Of a DNA stretch of 64,000 nucleotides, positions 1 through 7,830 are shown in pieces. The notes under the pieces are model-generated. The model searched no databases. It was not told the origin of the DNA and was given only the letters and a program-made list of their open reading frames with translations. Location of the stretch: assembly GCF_900101675.1 (NCBI RefSeq), contig NZ_FNKG01000001.1, positions 975,378-1,039,377 of the forward strand, in the 5' to 3' direction. Numbering within the stretch: the first letter of the stretch is position 1; every line of letters begins with the position of its first letter. The stretch comes from Curtobacterium sp. UNCCL20. Lineage in GTDB: Bacteria; Actinomycetota; Actinomycetes; Actinomycetales; Microbacteriaceae. The position numbers and the translations under genes were made by a program.

Positions 1-2
1 AC

Positions 3-695
3 CTCGCCATGTCGGCGCGGTCCGGGGCGTCGAGCACCTGGGTGCTGTCCAACCACGACGTCGTCCGGCACGCGACCCGCTACGGGCTGCCCGAGGGGAC
101 CGACACCGACGCGTGGCTCATGACCGACGGGACGACGCCGGTGCTCGACCGCGAGCGGGGGCTCCGCCGTGCCCGTGCCGCGACACTGCTGATGCTGGCG
201 CTCCCCGGGTCGTCGTACGTCTACCAGGGCGAGGAGCTCGGGCTGCACGAGGCCGCCGCGATCCCCCGCGATGCACTGCAGGACCCGAAGTGGATCCGGA
301 CCGGGCACACCGTGAAGGGACGGGACGGCTGCCGCGTGCCGATCCCCTGGACGGAGTCCGGGCCGTCGTTCGGCTTCGGTTCCGTGGCGCCGCACCTGCC
401 CCAGCCCGCGGACTTCGGGACTTCCTCGGTCGAGGCGGAAGAGCGCGACCCCGCGTCGACCCTGACCCTCTACCGCGAGGCCATCGCTGCACGCCACCGC
501 CTGCAGCGGGGCGAGGAACTCACCTGGATCCCGGCCGACGACCAGGTCGTGGCCTTCGCCCGGCACGACGGTTGGCGGTCCGTCACGAACTTCGGCACCG
601 AGCCGGTGCCGCTGCCCGACGGGACGGTCGTGGCGGCGTCCGGTCCGGTGGACGACGGGGTGCTCCCGGGGGAGACGACGGTGTGGCTGGCCTGA
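3..695 (+). CDS. Alpha-glucosidase, GH13 family (3' part only)
   Basis: The C-terminal 230 residues of a glycoside hydrolase family 13 enzyme; the frame is open to the window edge, so the start lies outside. The SNHD segment at about 48-59 matches conserved region IV, which holds a catalytic-pocket His-Asp pair in alpha-glucosidases and oligo-1,6-glucosidases. The YQGEELGL stretch and a C-terminal beta-rich domain ending in TTVWLA also fit this family. It would hydrolyse alpha-linked glucosides, probably in the cytoplasm. Family assignment is firm; the exact substrate cannot be judged without the catalytic N-terminal half. Confidence 0.85.
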   Translation, partial: LAMSARSGASSTWVLSNHDVVRHATRYGLPEGTDTDAWLMTDGTTPVLDRERGLRRARAATLLMLALPGSSYVYQGEELGLHEAAAIPRDALQDPKWIRTGHTVKGRDGCRVPIPWTESGPSFGFGSVAPHLPQPADFGTSSVEAEERDPASTLTLYREAIAARHRLQRGEELTWIPADDQVVAFARHDGWRSVTNFGTEPVPLPDGTVVAASGPVDDGVLPGETTVWLA

Positions 696-765
696 GCGCA
701 CGGCTGCGGCCGGTCAACGCGCTGGTGCGGCCGGCCAGCGCGCTGGTGCGGCTTCTTCCTCCACA

Positions 766-777
766 GCCTGGAGGCAC
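766..777 (+). repeat. Half-site of the CTGGAGGCGCG repeat family
   Basis: GCCTGGAGGCAC, a variant of the recurring motif described under the palindromic terminators. It lies in the gap (696-844) between the glucosidase and the surface protein. The same gap holds a direct repeat containing GCGCTGGTGCGGC (near 719 and 740). It could form part of a weak terminator but no second arm is visible. Confidence 0.4.
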
Positions 778-823
778 GTGCATGCGATCCACAGATCGGC
801 CCACGCCCGCCTGACCGGGGCGT

Positions 824-842
824 CCCGATCGCGACGATCGGG
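824..842 (+). promoter_or_regulatory. Palindrome over the ribosome-binding region of the surface protein
   Basis: CCCGATCGCGACGATCGGG is a perfect inverted repeat with 8-base arms and a 3-base loop, ending two bases before the ATG at 845. It could be a repressor operator, or an RNA hairpin that hides the translation start. No better Shine-Dalgarno is visible upstream of this ATG. The role is inferred from position only. Confidence 0.4.
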
Positions 843-844
843 GC

Positions 845-2803
845 ATGAGAGATCCCAACACCCCGGCGGGTGGCCGCCCGGCCGCCCGCCCACGCCTGAT
901 CCGTCGCGCGGCGGTGGCCGCGAGCGTCGTCACCGCGCTCGGCGTCCTCGCCGCACCCGCACTCGTCCCGTCCGCCTCCACCGCCGGCGCGCTCGACTTC
1001 CCCTACGTCAACCAGTTCTCCTCCGCCGAGGGCGGCTCCCTGTCCGGGGACGCCGCGATCGTCGACGGGCGACTCCGGCTCACCGACCAGCGCGTCGACC
1101 AGGCCGGGGCGTGGTCGACCGACGACACGTTCCCGTCCGACGTCGGGCTCGAGGTCGAGTTCACCTACGCGATGTACAACACCATCGACGACATCGGGGC
1201 GGACGGGCTGCTGCTCTTCCTCGCAGACGGCTCCGCACCGCAGGGAGTCGGGGCGTTCGGGGCCGCGCTCGGGTACTCGTGCCGGGTCGAGGCGACCCAG
1301 GGCCACGGCGCACCGTGCGACCTCCCCGGGCTCCCCGGTGGCGTCGCGGCCGTCGCACTCGACCGCTACGGCAACTTCTCGCTGCCCCTCAACGAGTCCG
1401 GGCCGGGCAACCGCACCGACTCCGTCGTGATCCGCGGCTCCGGCGACGGACTCGCCGGGTACCGCTACGTCGACGGCGTCCGGGCGCCCGGCGGCACCAT
1501 GACCGAGGGACGGACGCCCCGCACGGTGCGGGTCACCCTGCTGCCCGGCGACGAGGGCGAACTGTCGATGACGGTCCGGCTCGAGACCGACGGCGTGATG
1601 CGGACCGTGTTCGACGGGGTGCCCCTGCACGCCGACGGCCAGACCCCGTTGCCGCCGACCCTGCGACTGGGGTTCGCGGGCTCCACCGGCAAGACGGTGA
1701 ACGTGCACGAGGTCGACGCGCTCCGCGTGTGGAAGCCCGCGGACCTGTCGGTGGAGCAGGACCTCGCCGCGACCGTGCAGGCCGGCGCGGGCGCCGAGTA
1801 CACGGTGACGGCGCGGAACGTCGGGCCGAACGCGTCGGACCCGAGCACCCTCGCGGTTGACGTCCCCGACGAGCTGCACGACGTCACCTGGACCTGTACT
1901 GCCGAGGACGGCACAGCGTGCGAGACCCCGTCCGGCACCGGGGACGTCGCCGCGCAGGTCGCGCTCCCGAGAGGGGCAGCGGCTACCGTCGCGATCGCCG
2001 GGACGGTCGCCGTCGACGCCGCCGGACCACTCGAGAGCGTCGCCACGATCACCCCCGAGCCCGCGCTCGGCGACTCGAACGAGACCGACAACACCTCACG
2101 GGCCAGTGCGGCGGTCGACGCAGCGGCCGACCCCGGGGCACACGTCGAGACGGACAAGTCGGTGTCCCCGTCGACGGAGGTCGAACCGGGCGACGAGGTC
2201 GAGTACACCGTCACCGCGCGGAACCGCGGTCCCGGGGTCGCACAGGACGTCGGGGCGGTGGACGACCTGCCCGCGGCCGTGCGCTTCGTGGGATCCGACG
2301 ACGGGTGCACCGCCGACGGGCAACTCGTGACGTGCTCGTCGGGGACGGCGCTCGCCGCGGGGGAGTCGACGTCGTTCCGGATCCGGGCGGTGCTCGACCC
2401 CGACTACCGGGGGGACGGCTCCGACGTGGTGAACGTGGCGACGGCGACCTCGCCCACCGACCCGGACGGCGGAGATCCGTCGCCGGGCGTGGACATCGGC
2501 GTCGTGGTGCCCGGTGACGGAGGACCCGGCGACGGCGGGCCCGGTGACGGGGGACCCGGCGACGGCGGGCCCGACGACGGGCACGGGGACGGTGCTGGCG
2601 ACGACGGGGGCGTCGGCGTGGTCGACACCGGCGGTGCCGCGACCGACCGGAGTCCCGGTCGGGCCGGCAGGCTCGCCTACACCGGCGCCGAGGACCTCGG
2701 GCTCCTCGTCGCGATCAGTGGCGTGGCGGTCGCCGCGGGCGGGACGTGCTGGTGGCTCGCTCGACGACGGGCTCGCCGGAGCGGTGCGATGACGGACGAC
2801 TGA
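845..2803 (+). CDS. Cell-wall-anchored lectin/DUF11 repeat protein with LAYTG motif
   Basis: A 652-residue exported surface protein. An Arg-rich signal peptide (about 1-50) is followed by a beta-rich region resembling L-type lectin domains (about 50-295), then two DUF11-type repeats (about 300-425 and 440-555, with the YTVTARNVGP and YTVTARNRGP openings). A Gly-Asp-rich spacer made of 12-15 base DNA repeats (about 2510-2590) precedes LAYTG at 610-614, a hydrophobic helix and a final RRRARR cluster. LAXTG is the recognition motif of class E sortases in high-GC Gram-positives, so covalent wall attachment is likely. No sortase gene is in the window. Ligand unknown. Confidence 0.75.
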   Translation: MRDPNTPAGGRPAARPRLIRRAAVAASVVTALGVLAAPALVPSASTAGALDFPYVNQFSSAEGGSLSGDAAIVDGRLRLTDQRVDQAGAWSTDDTFPSDVGLEVEFTYAMYNTIDDIGADGLLLFLADGSAPQGVGAFGAALGYSCRVEATQGHGAPCDLPGLPGGVAAVALDRYGNFSLPLNESGPGNRTDSVVIRGSGDGLAGYRYVDGVRAPGGTMTEGRTPRTVRVTLLPGDEGELSMTVRLETDGVMRTVFDGVPLHADGQTPLPPTLRLGFAGSTGKTVNVHEVDALRVWKPADLSVEQDLAATVQAGAGAEYTVTARNVGPNASDPSTLAVDVPDELHDVTWTCTAEDGTACETPSGTGDVAAQVALPRGAAATVAIAGTVAVDAAGPLESVATITPEPALGDSNETDNTSRASAAVDAAADPGAHVETDKSVSPSTEVEPGDEVEYTVTARNRGPGVAQDVGAVDDLPAAVRFVGSDDGCTADGQLVTCSSGTALAAGESTSFRIRAVLDPDYRGDGSDVVNVATATSPTDPDGGDPSPGVDIGVVVPGDGGPGDGGPGDGGPGDGGPDDGHGDGAGDDGGVGVVDTGGAATDRSPGRAGRLAYTGAEDLGLLVAISGVAVAAGGTCWWLARRRARRSGAMTDD

Positions 2804-2988
2804 GGGCGCCGGGCCGACCACACGGTGGGGCGGGCGGCCAGCCCGTCCCACCGCCCGGTCCCCGCACGTCGGCGGCGTCCAGACCGGCGTGTTCGAGCAT
2901 CCTCAGCGGCCCGGACCGCCATCCGGTCGGGTGCTCGGCGGTCCGGCGGTAGGATCGAACCACGATCCGCATGCCCGAAAGAGGTCTC

Positions 2989-3630
2989 GTGTCCGACTCC
3001 GTGGACGACTCCGGCCAGCGCGCGCGGTACTGGCCGATCCCCGTCCTCCGGGCGATCCCAGCCGCGGTCGTCGCGCTCGTCATCACCTTCTCGTCCAACC
3101 ACGCGGCGGGCTACGGTCTGCTGCTGTTCGGCGGCTTCGCGGCCGTCGACGGACTCGTCCTCCTGCTGGCGGGTGCCACGCGCCTGCCGGCCGACGAACG
3201 GTCGCGTCGGACCACCCTCGTGCAGGCGGTCGTCACCCTCCTCGCAGCCGGCACGGCCTTCGCCACCAACGGCCTCGGGCTGCCCGCCTACATCGCGGTC
3301 ATCGCCGCGTGGGCCGTCCTCACCGGGGCGCTCGAGCTGACGCAGGGCCTCCGCGCCCGCCGTCGATCGCCGTTCGCCCGTGACTGGTCCACCATCGGCG
3401 GCCTCACCCTGCTGCTCGCCGTCGCCTTCCTGGTGACACCCCCGGACTACTCGCAGCAGCTCGGTGGCGTCGAACGCGTCACCGGCACCCTGGACGCCTC
3501 GATCGTCCTCGTCGGCCTGCTCGGCGCGTACCTCGCCATCACGGCGGTCTTCCACGTGATCGCCGGCCTCTCGCACAAGTGGGGAACGGCCGCTCCGGCC
3601 GCCGCCCCGGACGGAGCACCACACGCATGA
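2989..3630 (+). CDS. HdeD/DUF308-like membrane protein
   Basis: A 213-residue integral membrane protein with about six hydrophobic helices in paired, repeat-like arrangement, as in the HdeD/DUF308 group; homologues are often mislabelled acyl-CoA synthetase. I chose the GTG at 2989 because AAAGAGG lies just upstream, whereas the in-frame ATG at 2971 lacks a ribosome-binding site. A TAGGAT -10 box at 2950-2955 would give a short leader. The stop overlaps the next start (ATGA), so the two are probably co-translated. Function unknown. Confidence 0.6.
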   Translation: MSDSVDDSGQRARYWPIPVLRAIPAAVVALVITFSSNHAAGYGLLLFGGFAAVDGLVLLLAGATRLPADERSRRTTLVQAVVTLLAAGTAFATNGLGLPAYIAVIAAWAVLTGALELTQGLRARRRSPFARDWSTIGGLTLLLAVAFLVTPPDYSQQLGGVERVTGTLDASIVLVGLLGAYLAITAVFHVIAGLSHKWGTAAPAAAPDGAPHA

Positions 3631-3890
3631 CCACCCCCAGCCGTCGCGACCGCCTGCGTCCGGTCGAGCTCCTCGGGATCTCCGCGATCGTCGCGGTCTT
3701 CACCGGGCTCGTCGTGCTCTTCGCGACGCGTGAACTCCAACTCGCACTGATCTTCCTCGGCGTCGCCTTCATCGTCGTCGTGGTGGTCCTCGCGATGCTG
3801 CAGCTGGCGTCGACCAGCGACCAGGACGACAACGACATGCTCGGCGGGCACAAGACCCCGGGCGAAGGAGACGGCGACGACTTCCACTGA
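3627..3890 (+). CDS. Small two-helix membrane protein
   Basis: An 87-residue protein with two hydrophobic segments (about residues 11-30 and 33-55) and an acidic, Asp-rich C-terminal tail. The ATG at 3627 overlaps the stop of the upstream HdeD-like gene, which decides the start. I do not recognise a named family. The topology suggests both ends are on the same side of the membrane. Being coupled to the HdeD-like gene suggests a shared, unknown membrane function. Confidence 0.6.
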   Translation: MTTPSRRDRLRPVELLGISAIVAVFTGLVVLFATRELQLALIFLGVAFIVVVVVLAMLQLASTSDQDDNDMLGGHKTPGEGDGDDFH

Positions 3891-3984
3891 CCCGGGCGTC
3901 GCCCGCACACTACCCGCGCGTCGGCCGTTCCAGGGCGATCCGGACCTCCCGGGGAGGTACCGCCACCGGTACCTGATCCTCGCG

Positions 3985-5358
3985 GTGTGCTGCATGAGCC
4001 TGTTCATCGTGTCCCTCGACGCGACCGTGGTGAACGTGGCCCTCCCGTCGATCGGCCGCGAACTCCACAGCACCATCTCCGGCCTCCAGTGGACGATCGA
4101 TGCCTACACGCTCGTCCTCGCGAGCCTGCTCCTGCTCTCCGGGTCCACCGCCGACCGGATCGGCCGCCGCCGGACGTTCCAGATCGGCCTCGCGCTCTTC
4201 ACCATCGGTTCGCTGCTCTGCTCGATGGCGCCGACCGTCGGTTGGCTCGTGGTCTTCCGCATGGTGCAGGCGGTCGGCGGGTCGATGATGAACCCGGTCG
4301 CGATGTCGATCATCACCGCGACGTTCGACGACGCGAAGGAACGCGCCCGTGCCGTGGGCATCTGGGGCGCGGTCGTCGGGGTGTCGATGGGACTCGGCCC
4401 GCTCGTGGGCGGTGCCCTCACCGACACCGTCGGCTGGCGCGCGATCTTCTGGATCAACGTGCCGATCGGGATCGCCGCGATCGTCCTGACCTTCCTGTTC
4501 GTCCCGGAGTCGAAGTCGCCGAAGCCCCGTCGGCTCGACCCGGTCGGGCAGGTGCTCGTGATCCTGCTCCTGGCGACCCTCGTCGGCGGCCTCATCGAGG
4601 GCCCCCGGCTCGGGTGGACGTCCCCGGCGGCACTCGGGCTCTTCGTGGTCGCCGCCGCGTCGCTCGTCCTCCTCGTCGCCGTCGAACGCCGTCGGGCGGA
4701 GCCGCTGATCGACGTCCGGTTCTTCCGGAGCATCCCGTTCTCATCAGCCGTCGTCACCGCGATCGCCGCGTTCGGAGCAAACGGCGCGTTCCTCTTCCTC
4801 AACGCCCTCTACCTCCAAGAGGTCCGGGGCATGTCCCCGTTCGAGGCCGGCCTCTGGACCCTGCCGGCGGCCGTCGCGACGATGGTGGTGTCGCCGGTGT
4901 CCGGGCGGCTCGTCGGGTCGGTCGGTACCCGCATCCCGCTCGTCCTCGCCGGGATCGGCGTCGGTGGGGCCGGGGTGATCCTCACCACGATCGACGCGCA
5001 CACCCCGATGTGGGTGCTCGTCGTCGCCTTCGTGCTGTTCGGCTTCGGGTTCGGCATGGTGAACGCCCCGATCACGAACACGGCCGTCTCGGGCATGCCC
5101 CGCGCGCAGTCCGGGTCCGCTGCAGCCGTCGCGTCCACGAGCCGGCAGACCGGGGTGTCGCTCGGGGTCGCACTCGCCGGCACCGTGACCGGCGCGAGTG
5201 CGGTCGCGACCGTCGGCGCCGGGTTCGCCGTGGCCACGCACGCGATGTGGTGGATCGTCGTCGGCATCGGCGCGGGAATCCTCGTCGTCGGGTTCGTGTC
5301 GACCTCGGCCGCGGCGAATCGCTCGGTCGCCGGCATCGCACACCTGCTCGACGCGTAG
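3985..5358 (+). CDS. DHA2-family MFS multidrug efflux transporter
   Basis: A major facilitator of the 14-helix EmrB/QacA group, exporting drugs in exchange for protons. The family opening (SLDATVVNVALPSI), the ADRIGRRR loop between helices 2 and 3, and GWRAIFWINVPIG of the helix 5-6 region are clear. With GTG 3985 as start the first helix is cut short: the reading frame upstream carries RHRYLILAVCCMS, which completes it, yet I find no ATG, GTG or TTG in the preceding 150 bases of that frame. Either a CTG is used or the 5' end is altered. Substrate unknown. Confidence 0.8.
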   Translation: MCCMSLFIVSLDATVVNVALPSIGRELHSTISGLQWTIDAYTLVLASLLLLSGSTADRIGRRRTFQIGLALFTIGSLLCSMAPTVGWLVVFRMVQAVGGSMMNPVAMSIITATFDDAKERARAVGIWGAVVGVSMGLGPLVGGALTDTVGWRAIFWINVPIGIAAIVLTFLFVPESKSPKPRRLDPVGQVLVILLLATLVGGLIEGPRLGWTSPAALGLFVVAAASLVLLVAVERRRAEPLIDVRFFRSIPFSSAVVTAIAAFGANGAFLFLNALYLQEVRGMSPFEAGLWTLPAAVATMVVSPVSGRLVGSVGTRIPLVLAGIGVGGAGVILTTIDAHTPMWVLVVAFVLFGFGFGMVNAPITNTAVSGMPRAQSGSAAAVASTSRQTGVSLGVALAGTVTGASAVATVGAGFAVATHAMWWIVVGIGAGILVVGFVSTSAAANRSVAGIAHLLDA

Positions 5359-5460
5359 GCGCGCCGTCCGTCTCCACGACACGCCCGAGCATCACGTTTT
5401 CGGCACGGTCCTGTCAGGATCGCGCGTCCGTCCGACACCTCTGTGTGAAGGGGGTGGGAT

Positions 5461-6006
5461 GTGGACGTGACGACCGGCACCGACACGGACGAGGCGATCG
5501 TCCGTGCGATGGCACGGGGCGACAAGAGCGCGCTCGCCCGGGCGTTCGACCGGTACGCCGCGACCCTCACCCGCTACGCCTGGGCACTCGTCGACGACCG
5601 TCAGGACGTCGAGGAGATCGTGCAGGACGCCTTCCTGACGCTCTGGCAGCGTGCCGAGACCCTCGAGCTCCCGGCGGACACGATGCTCCCGTGGCTGCTC
5701 GTCGTCTGCCGGAACCACGCGTTCAACACCGGCCGGAAGCAGGCCCGCCGCCGCGCCGACGAACTCCCCGAGCAGCTCGCCGCACCCGAGGACCACGCCG
5801 AGGCCCGTGAGCGCCTCCGGTGGGTCCGCGACGAGATCGCCGCGCTCCCCGAGACCGACCGACGCATCTGCGAACTCTGCCTCCTCGAGGGGCACTCCTA
5901 CGCCGAGGCCGCCGAGATGCTGGGCCTCAGCGTCGGTGCGGTCACCCAGCGGGTCTCCCGCTCCCGACGCCGACTCAAGAAGGTGGTGATGCACGATGAA
6001 CACTGA
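5461..6006 (+). CDS. ECF-type RNA polymerase sigma-70 factor
   Basis: A 181-residue extracytoplasmic-function sigma factor. Region 2 (about residues 20-90, with DDRQDVEEIVQDAFLTLW) binds core polymerase and the -10 element. Region 4 (about 125-178, with EGHSYAEAAEMLGLSVGAVTQR around the helix-turn-helix) reads the -35 element. A purine-rich AAGGGGGTGGG precedes the GTG start. It overlaps the next gene by 11 bases, the usual position of an anti-sigma partner, so its activity is probably held by that membrane protein. Regulon unknown. Confidence 0.85.
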   Translation: MDVTTGTDTDEAIVRAMARGDKSALARAFDRYAATLTRYAWALVDDRQDVEEIVQDAFLTLWQRAETLELPADTMLPWLLVVCRNHAFNTGRKQARRRADELPEQLAAPEDHAEARERLRWVRDEIAALPETDRRICELCLLEGHSYAEAAEMLGLSVGAVTQRVSRSRRRLKKVVMHDEH

Positions 6007-6778
6007 ACCCCCTCAGGGAGACGACCTGCAGCGCATGCTCGTCTCGATGAAGCAGAACGTCCTCGAACGTGCCACCCCGCGTCCGAAGCGGCGTCGGTTC
6101 CGCCCGGGCATCGCGCTCGGGGTCGTCGGGTTGCTGGCCATCGGCACCGCGACCGGTGCCGTCGCGCTGTCGTTGTCGCAGCAGGACCAACCGACGGCCG
6201 CCCCGGTGCAGACCCAGCAGCCCGAGCCGGCCCCGAGCGCGACGACGCCGACGTCCGCGCCGATCACCCAGCGCCCGACGCCGCGTCCGACGCCGACGCT
6301 GACGCCGACGCCGGAACCGGCCTCGACCGTGCTCATCCCCGGTGACTGCTACCAGCTGGTGCCGGACGCCGACTACGACCGGTTCTTCGGCGCCGCTGCC
6401 CACACCTCGACGGTCTTCGGCTCGGGGACCGCCCGCGAACCCGACGGCAACGACCGCATCCGGGGACACCTCAGCGACCCGCGCGAGTCGTTGTACTGCA
6501 CCTGGCAGAACTACGGCGTCGAGGCCAACATCACGATCCGGGTCAGCCACACGGCGGACATCGGGCCGGACACCCCCGAGCAGTACGCGGAGCAAAGCGG
6601 AAGCTGCGCGGACCGCTTCGGTGGTCGCATGTGCCAGTTCACGACCTCGGCGGAGCGCGTCCTGCCACTCACCGTGACGACGCTCCAGCGCGACGGTGTC
6701 ACGATCCAGATCGACCAGACCGACTTCCCGACGGACGGGCTCCTGCCCGCGATCGTCGGGGAGATCTGGGGGGACTGA
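5996..6778 (+). CDS. Membrane-anchored protein partnered with the ECF sigma factor
   Basis: A 260-residue protein: short cytoplasmic N-terminus with a basic RPKRRRF stretch, one transmembrane helix (about residues 38-60), a long Pro/Thr-rich stalk with repeated PTP units (about 65-110), and an extracellular domain with conserved-looking Cys residues. The overlap with the sigma gene suggests a regulator that senses something outside, but there is no recognisable zinc anti-sigma motif, so anti-sigma function is inference from position. It could instead be a surface protein under control of the sigma factor. Confidence 0.55.
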   Translation: MNTEPPQGDDLQRMLVSMKQNVLERATPRPKRRRFRPGIALGVVGLLAIGTATGAVALSLSQQDQPTAAPVQTQQPEPAPSATTPTSAPITQRPTPRPTPTLTPTPEPASTVLIPGDCYQLVPDADYDRFFGAAAHTSTVFGSGTAREPDGNDRIRGHLSDPRESLYCTWQNYGVEANITIRVSHTADIGPDTPEQYAEQSGSCADRFGGRMCQFTTSAERVLPLTVTTLQRDGVTIQIDQTDFPTDGLLPAIVGEIWGD

Positions 6779-6824
6779 CGGCCTGGAGGCGCGTGGCGGG
6801 GACGACCCGCGCCTCCAGTCCGTC
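6777..6824 (+). terminator. Palindromic terminator of the GGAGGCGCG family
   Basis: Two 17-base arms (6777-6793 and 6808-6824) match at 16 of 17 positions around a 14-base loop. The left arm overlaps the stop codon of the sigma-partner gene. The site lies between that gene and the convergent LysR gene and lacks a T-run, so it may act in both directions. The core CTGGAGGCGCG is shared with the elements at 31514, 48597 and 55609. Confidence 0.75.
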
Positions 6825-6870
6825 GGTGGGGAACCATCCGACGTGCGCCGCCCGAGCGACGCGAGCCGTC

Positions 6871-7749
6871 TCAGGCGACGCGCGCTGCCACGATGTCGCG
6901 CGCCAGCGTGCGCACCGCACGGTTCGGCTCCGGACTCGTCCGCATCGCGAGCCCGATGCGCAGCGGTTCGACCTCGTCCTCGAGTTCGAGCACCGCACCG
7001 TCGTGCCGCACGCCGGAGTCGGGGACGACACCGACACCGAGGCCGGCGGACGCGAACCGGATCACCGCCGGCATGTCGTTCATCTCCGCGACGATCCGCC
7101 GCCGGATCCCGAGCCGCTCGAGTGCCGCGTCGAGGATGATCCGGTTGCCGAACCCGTGCGCGGTGTCGATGAACGGTTCGTCGGCGAGCTCCGCGAGGGA
7201 CACCGACGTCCGTCCTGCGAGCGGGTGGTCCGGCGCGGTGAACGCCCGGAACGGCATCTCCCGGAGCGGTTCGACGACCACTCCCGCCGGGATGCCGGGC
7301 AGCCCGGTGTACGCGAGGTCGAGTCGCCCGGCGACGAGGTCCTGCACGAGCCCGGTCGTCCCCGAGGGTGAGGTCATCAGCTCCACGGCGACGAGGGGGT
7401 GGCGCTGCCGGAAGCGCCGCAGGACCCCGGTGAGGTCGACGATGTCCATGCTCGTGAAGATGCCGAGGCGGACCCGCCCGCGGAGGTCGGCGTCCGACGC
7501 CGTGGCGAGGTCCCGCATCCGGTCGAGCGACTCGAGGACGGCTCGGGCGTGCGGGAGCAGTTCCTCGCCGGCGGTGGTGAGGACGAGGTGCCGACCGGTC
7601 CGGTCGAAGAGCCGCACGCCGAAGGTCCGCTCGAGCGAGGCGACGCCGGCGGACACCGTGGACTGCGCTGCCCAGAGCCGTTCGGCCGCACGGGTGACGC
7701 TGCCCTCCGCCGCGACGGTGACGAACTGTTCGAGCAGCCGGGTCTCCAT
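6871..7749 (-). CDS. LysR-family transcriptional regulator
   Basis: A 292-residue regulator: winged helix-turn-helix at about residues 1-60 (FVTVAAEGSVTRAAERLWAAQSTVSAGVASLE) and a substrate-binding effector domain to the end. I chose the ATG at 7749 because it gives the standard LysR N-terminus; longer upstream reading would run into the shared promoter. It is divergent from the MFS gene at 7831, which it likely controls together with itself. An ATCGAT-CAG-ATCGAT element lies between them. Effector unknown. Confidence 0.85.
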   Translation of the reverse strand: METRLLEQFVTVAAEGSVTRAAERLWAAQSTVSAGVASLERTFGVRLFDRTGRHLVLTTAGEELLPHARAVLESLDRMRDLATASDADLRGRVRLGIFTSMDIVDLTGVLRRFRQRHPLVAVELMTSPSGTTGLVQDLVAGRLDLAYTGLPGIPAGVVVEPLREMPFRAFTAPDHPLAGRTSVSLAELADEPFIDTAHGFGNRIILDAALERLGIRRRIVAEMNDMPAVIRFASAGLGVGVVPDSGVRHDGAVLELEDEVEPLRIGLAMRTSPEPNRAVRTLARDIVAARVA

Positions 7750-7758
7750 CCAGCGAGT

Positions 7759-7773
7759 ATCGATCAGATCGAT
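7759..7773 (+). promoter_or_regulatory. Candidate LysR operator between divergent genes
   Basis: ATCGATCAGATCGAT, two copies of ATCGAT around CAG, forms an imperfect dyad ten bases from the LysR start and 58 bases from the MFS start. This is the usual place for a LysR-type binding site. Assignment rests on position and symmetry. Confidence 0.4.
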
Positions 7774-7830
7774 GGTCCACATCAAGAGCGTCCGTTGGAC
7801 TCGATGAACCGGCGGCGGGATCATCGGAGC

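Noticed and set aside
2511..2590. Independent repeat element in the LAYTG protein gene
   Set aside because: The 12-15 base repeats simply encode the Gly-Asp spacer and fit the reading frame of the surface protein.
118..2851. Long antisense and alternate-frame ORFs, some over 250 codons
   Set aside because: High GC creates long spurious frames; they have Arg/Pro/Ala-rich translations, no ribosome-binding sites and overlap clear genes.
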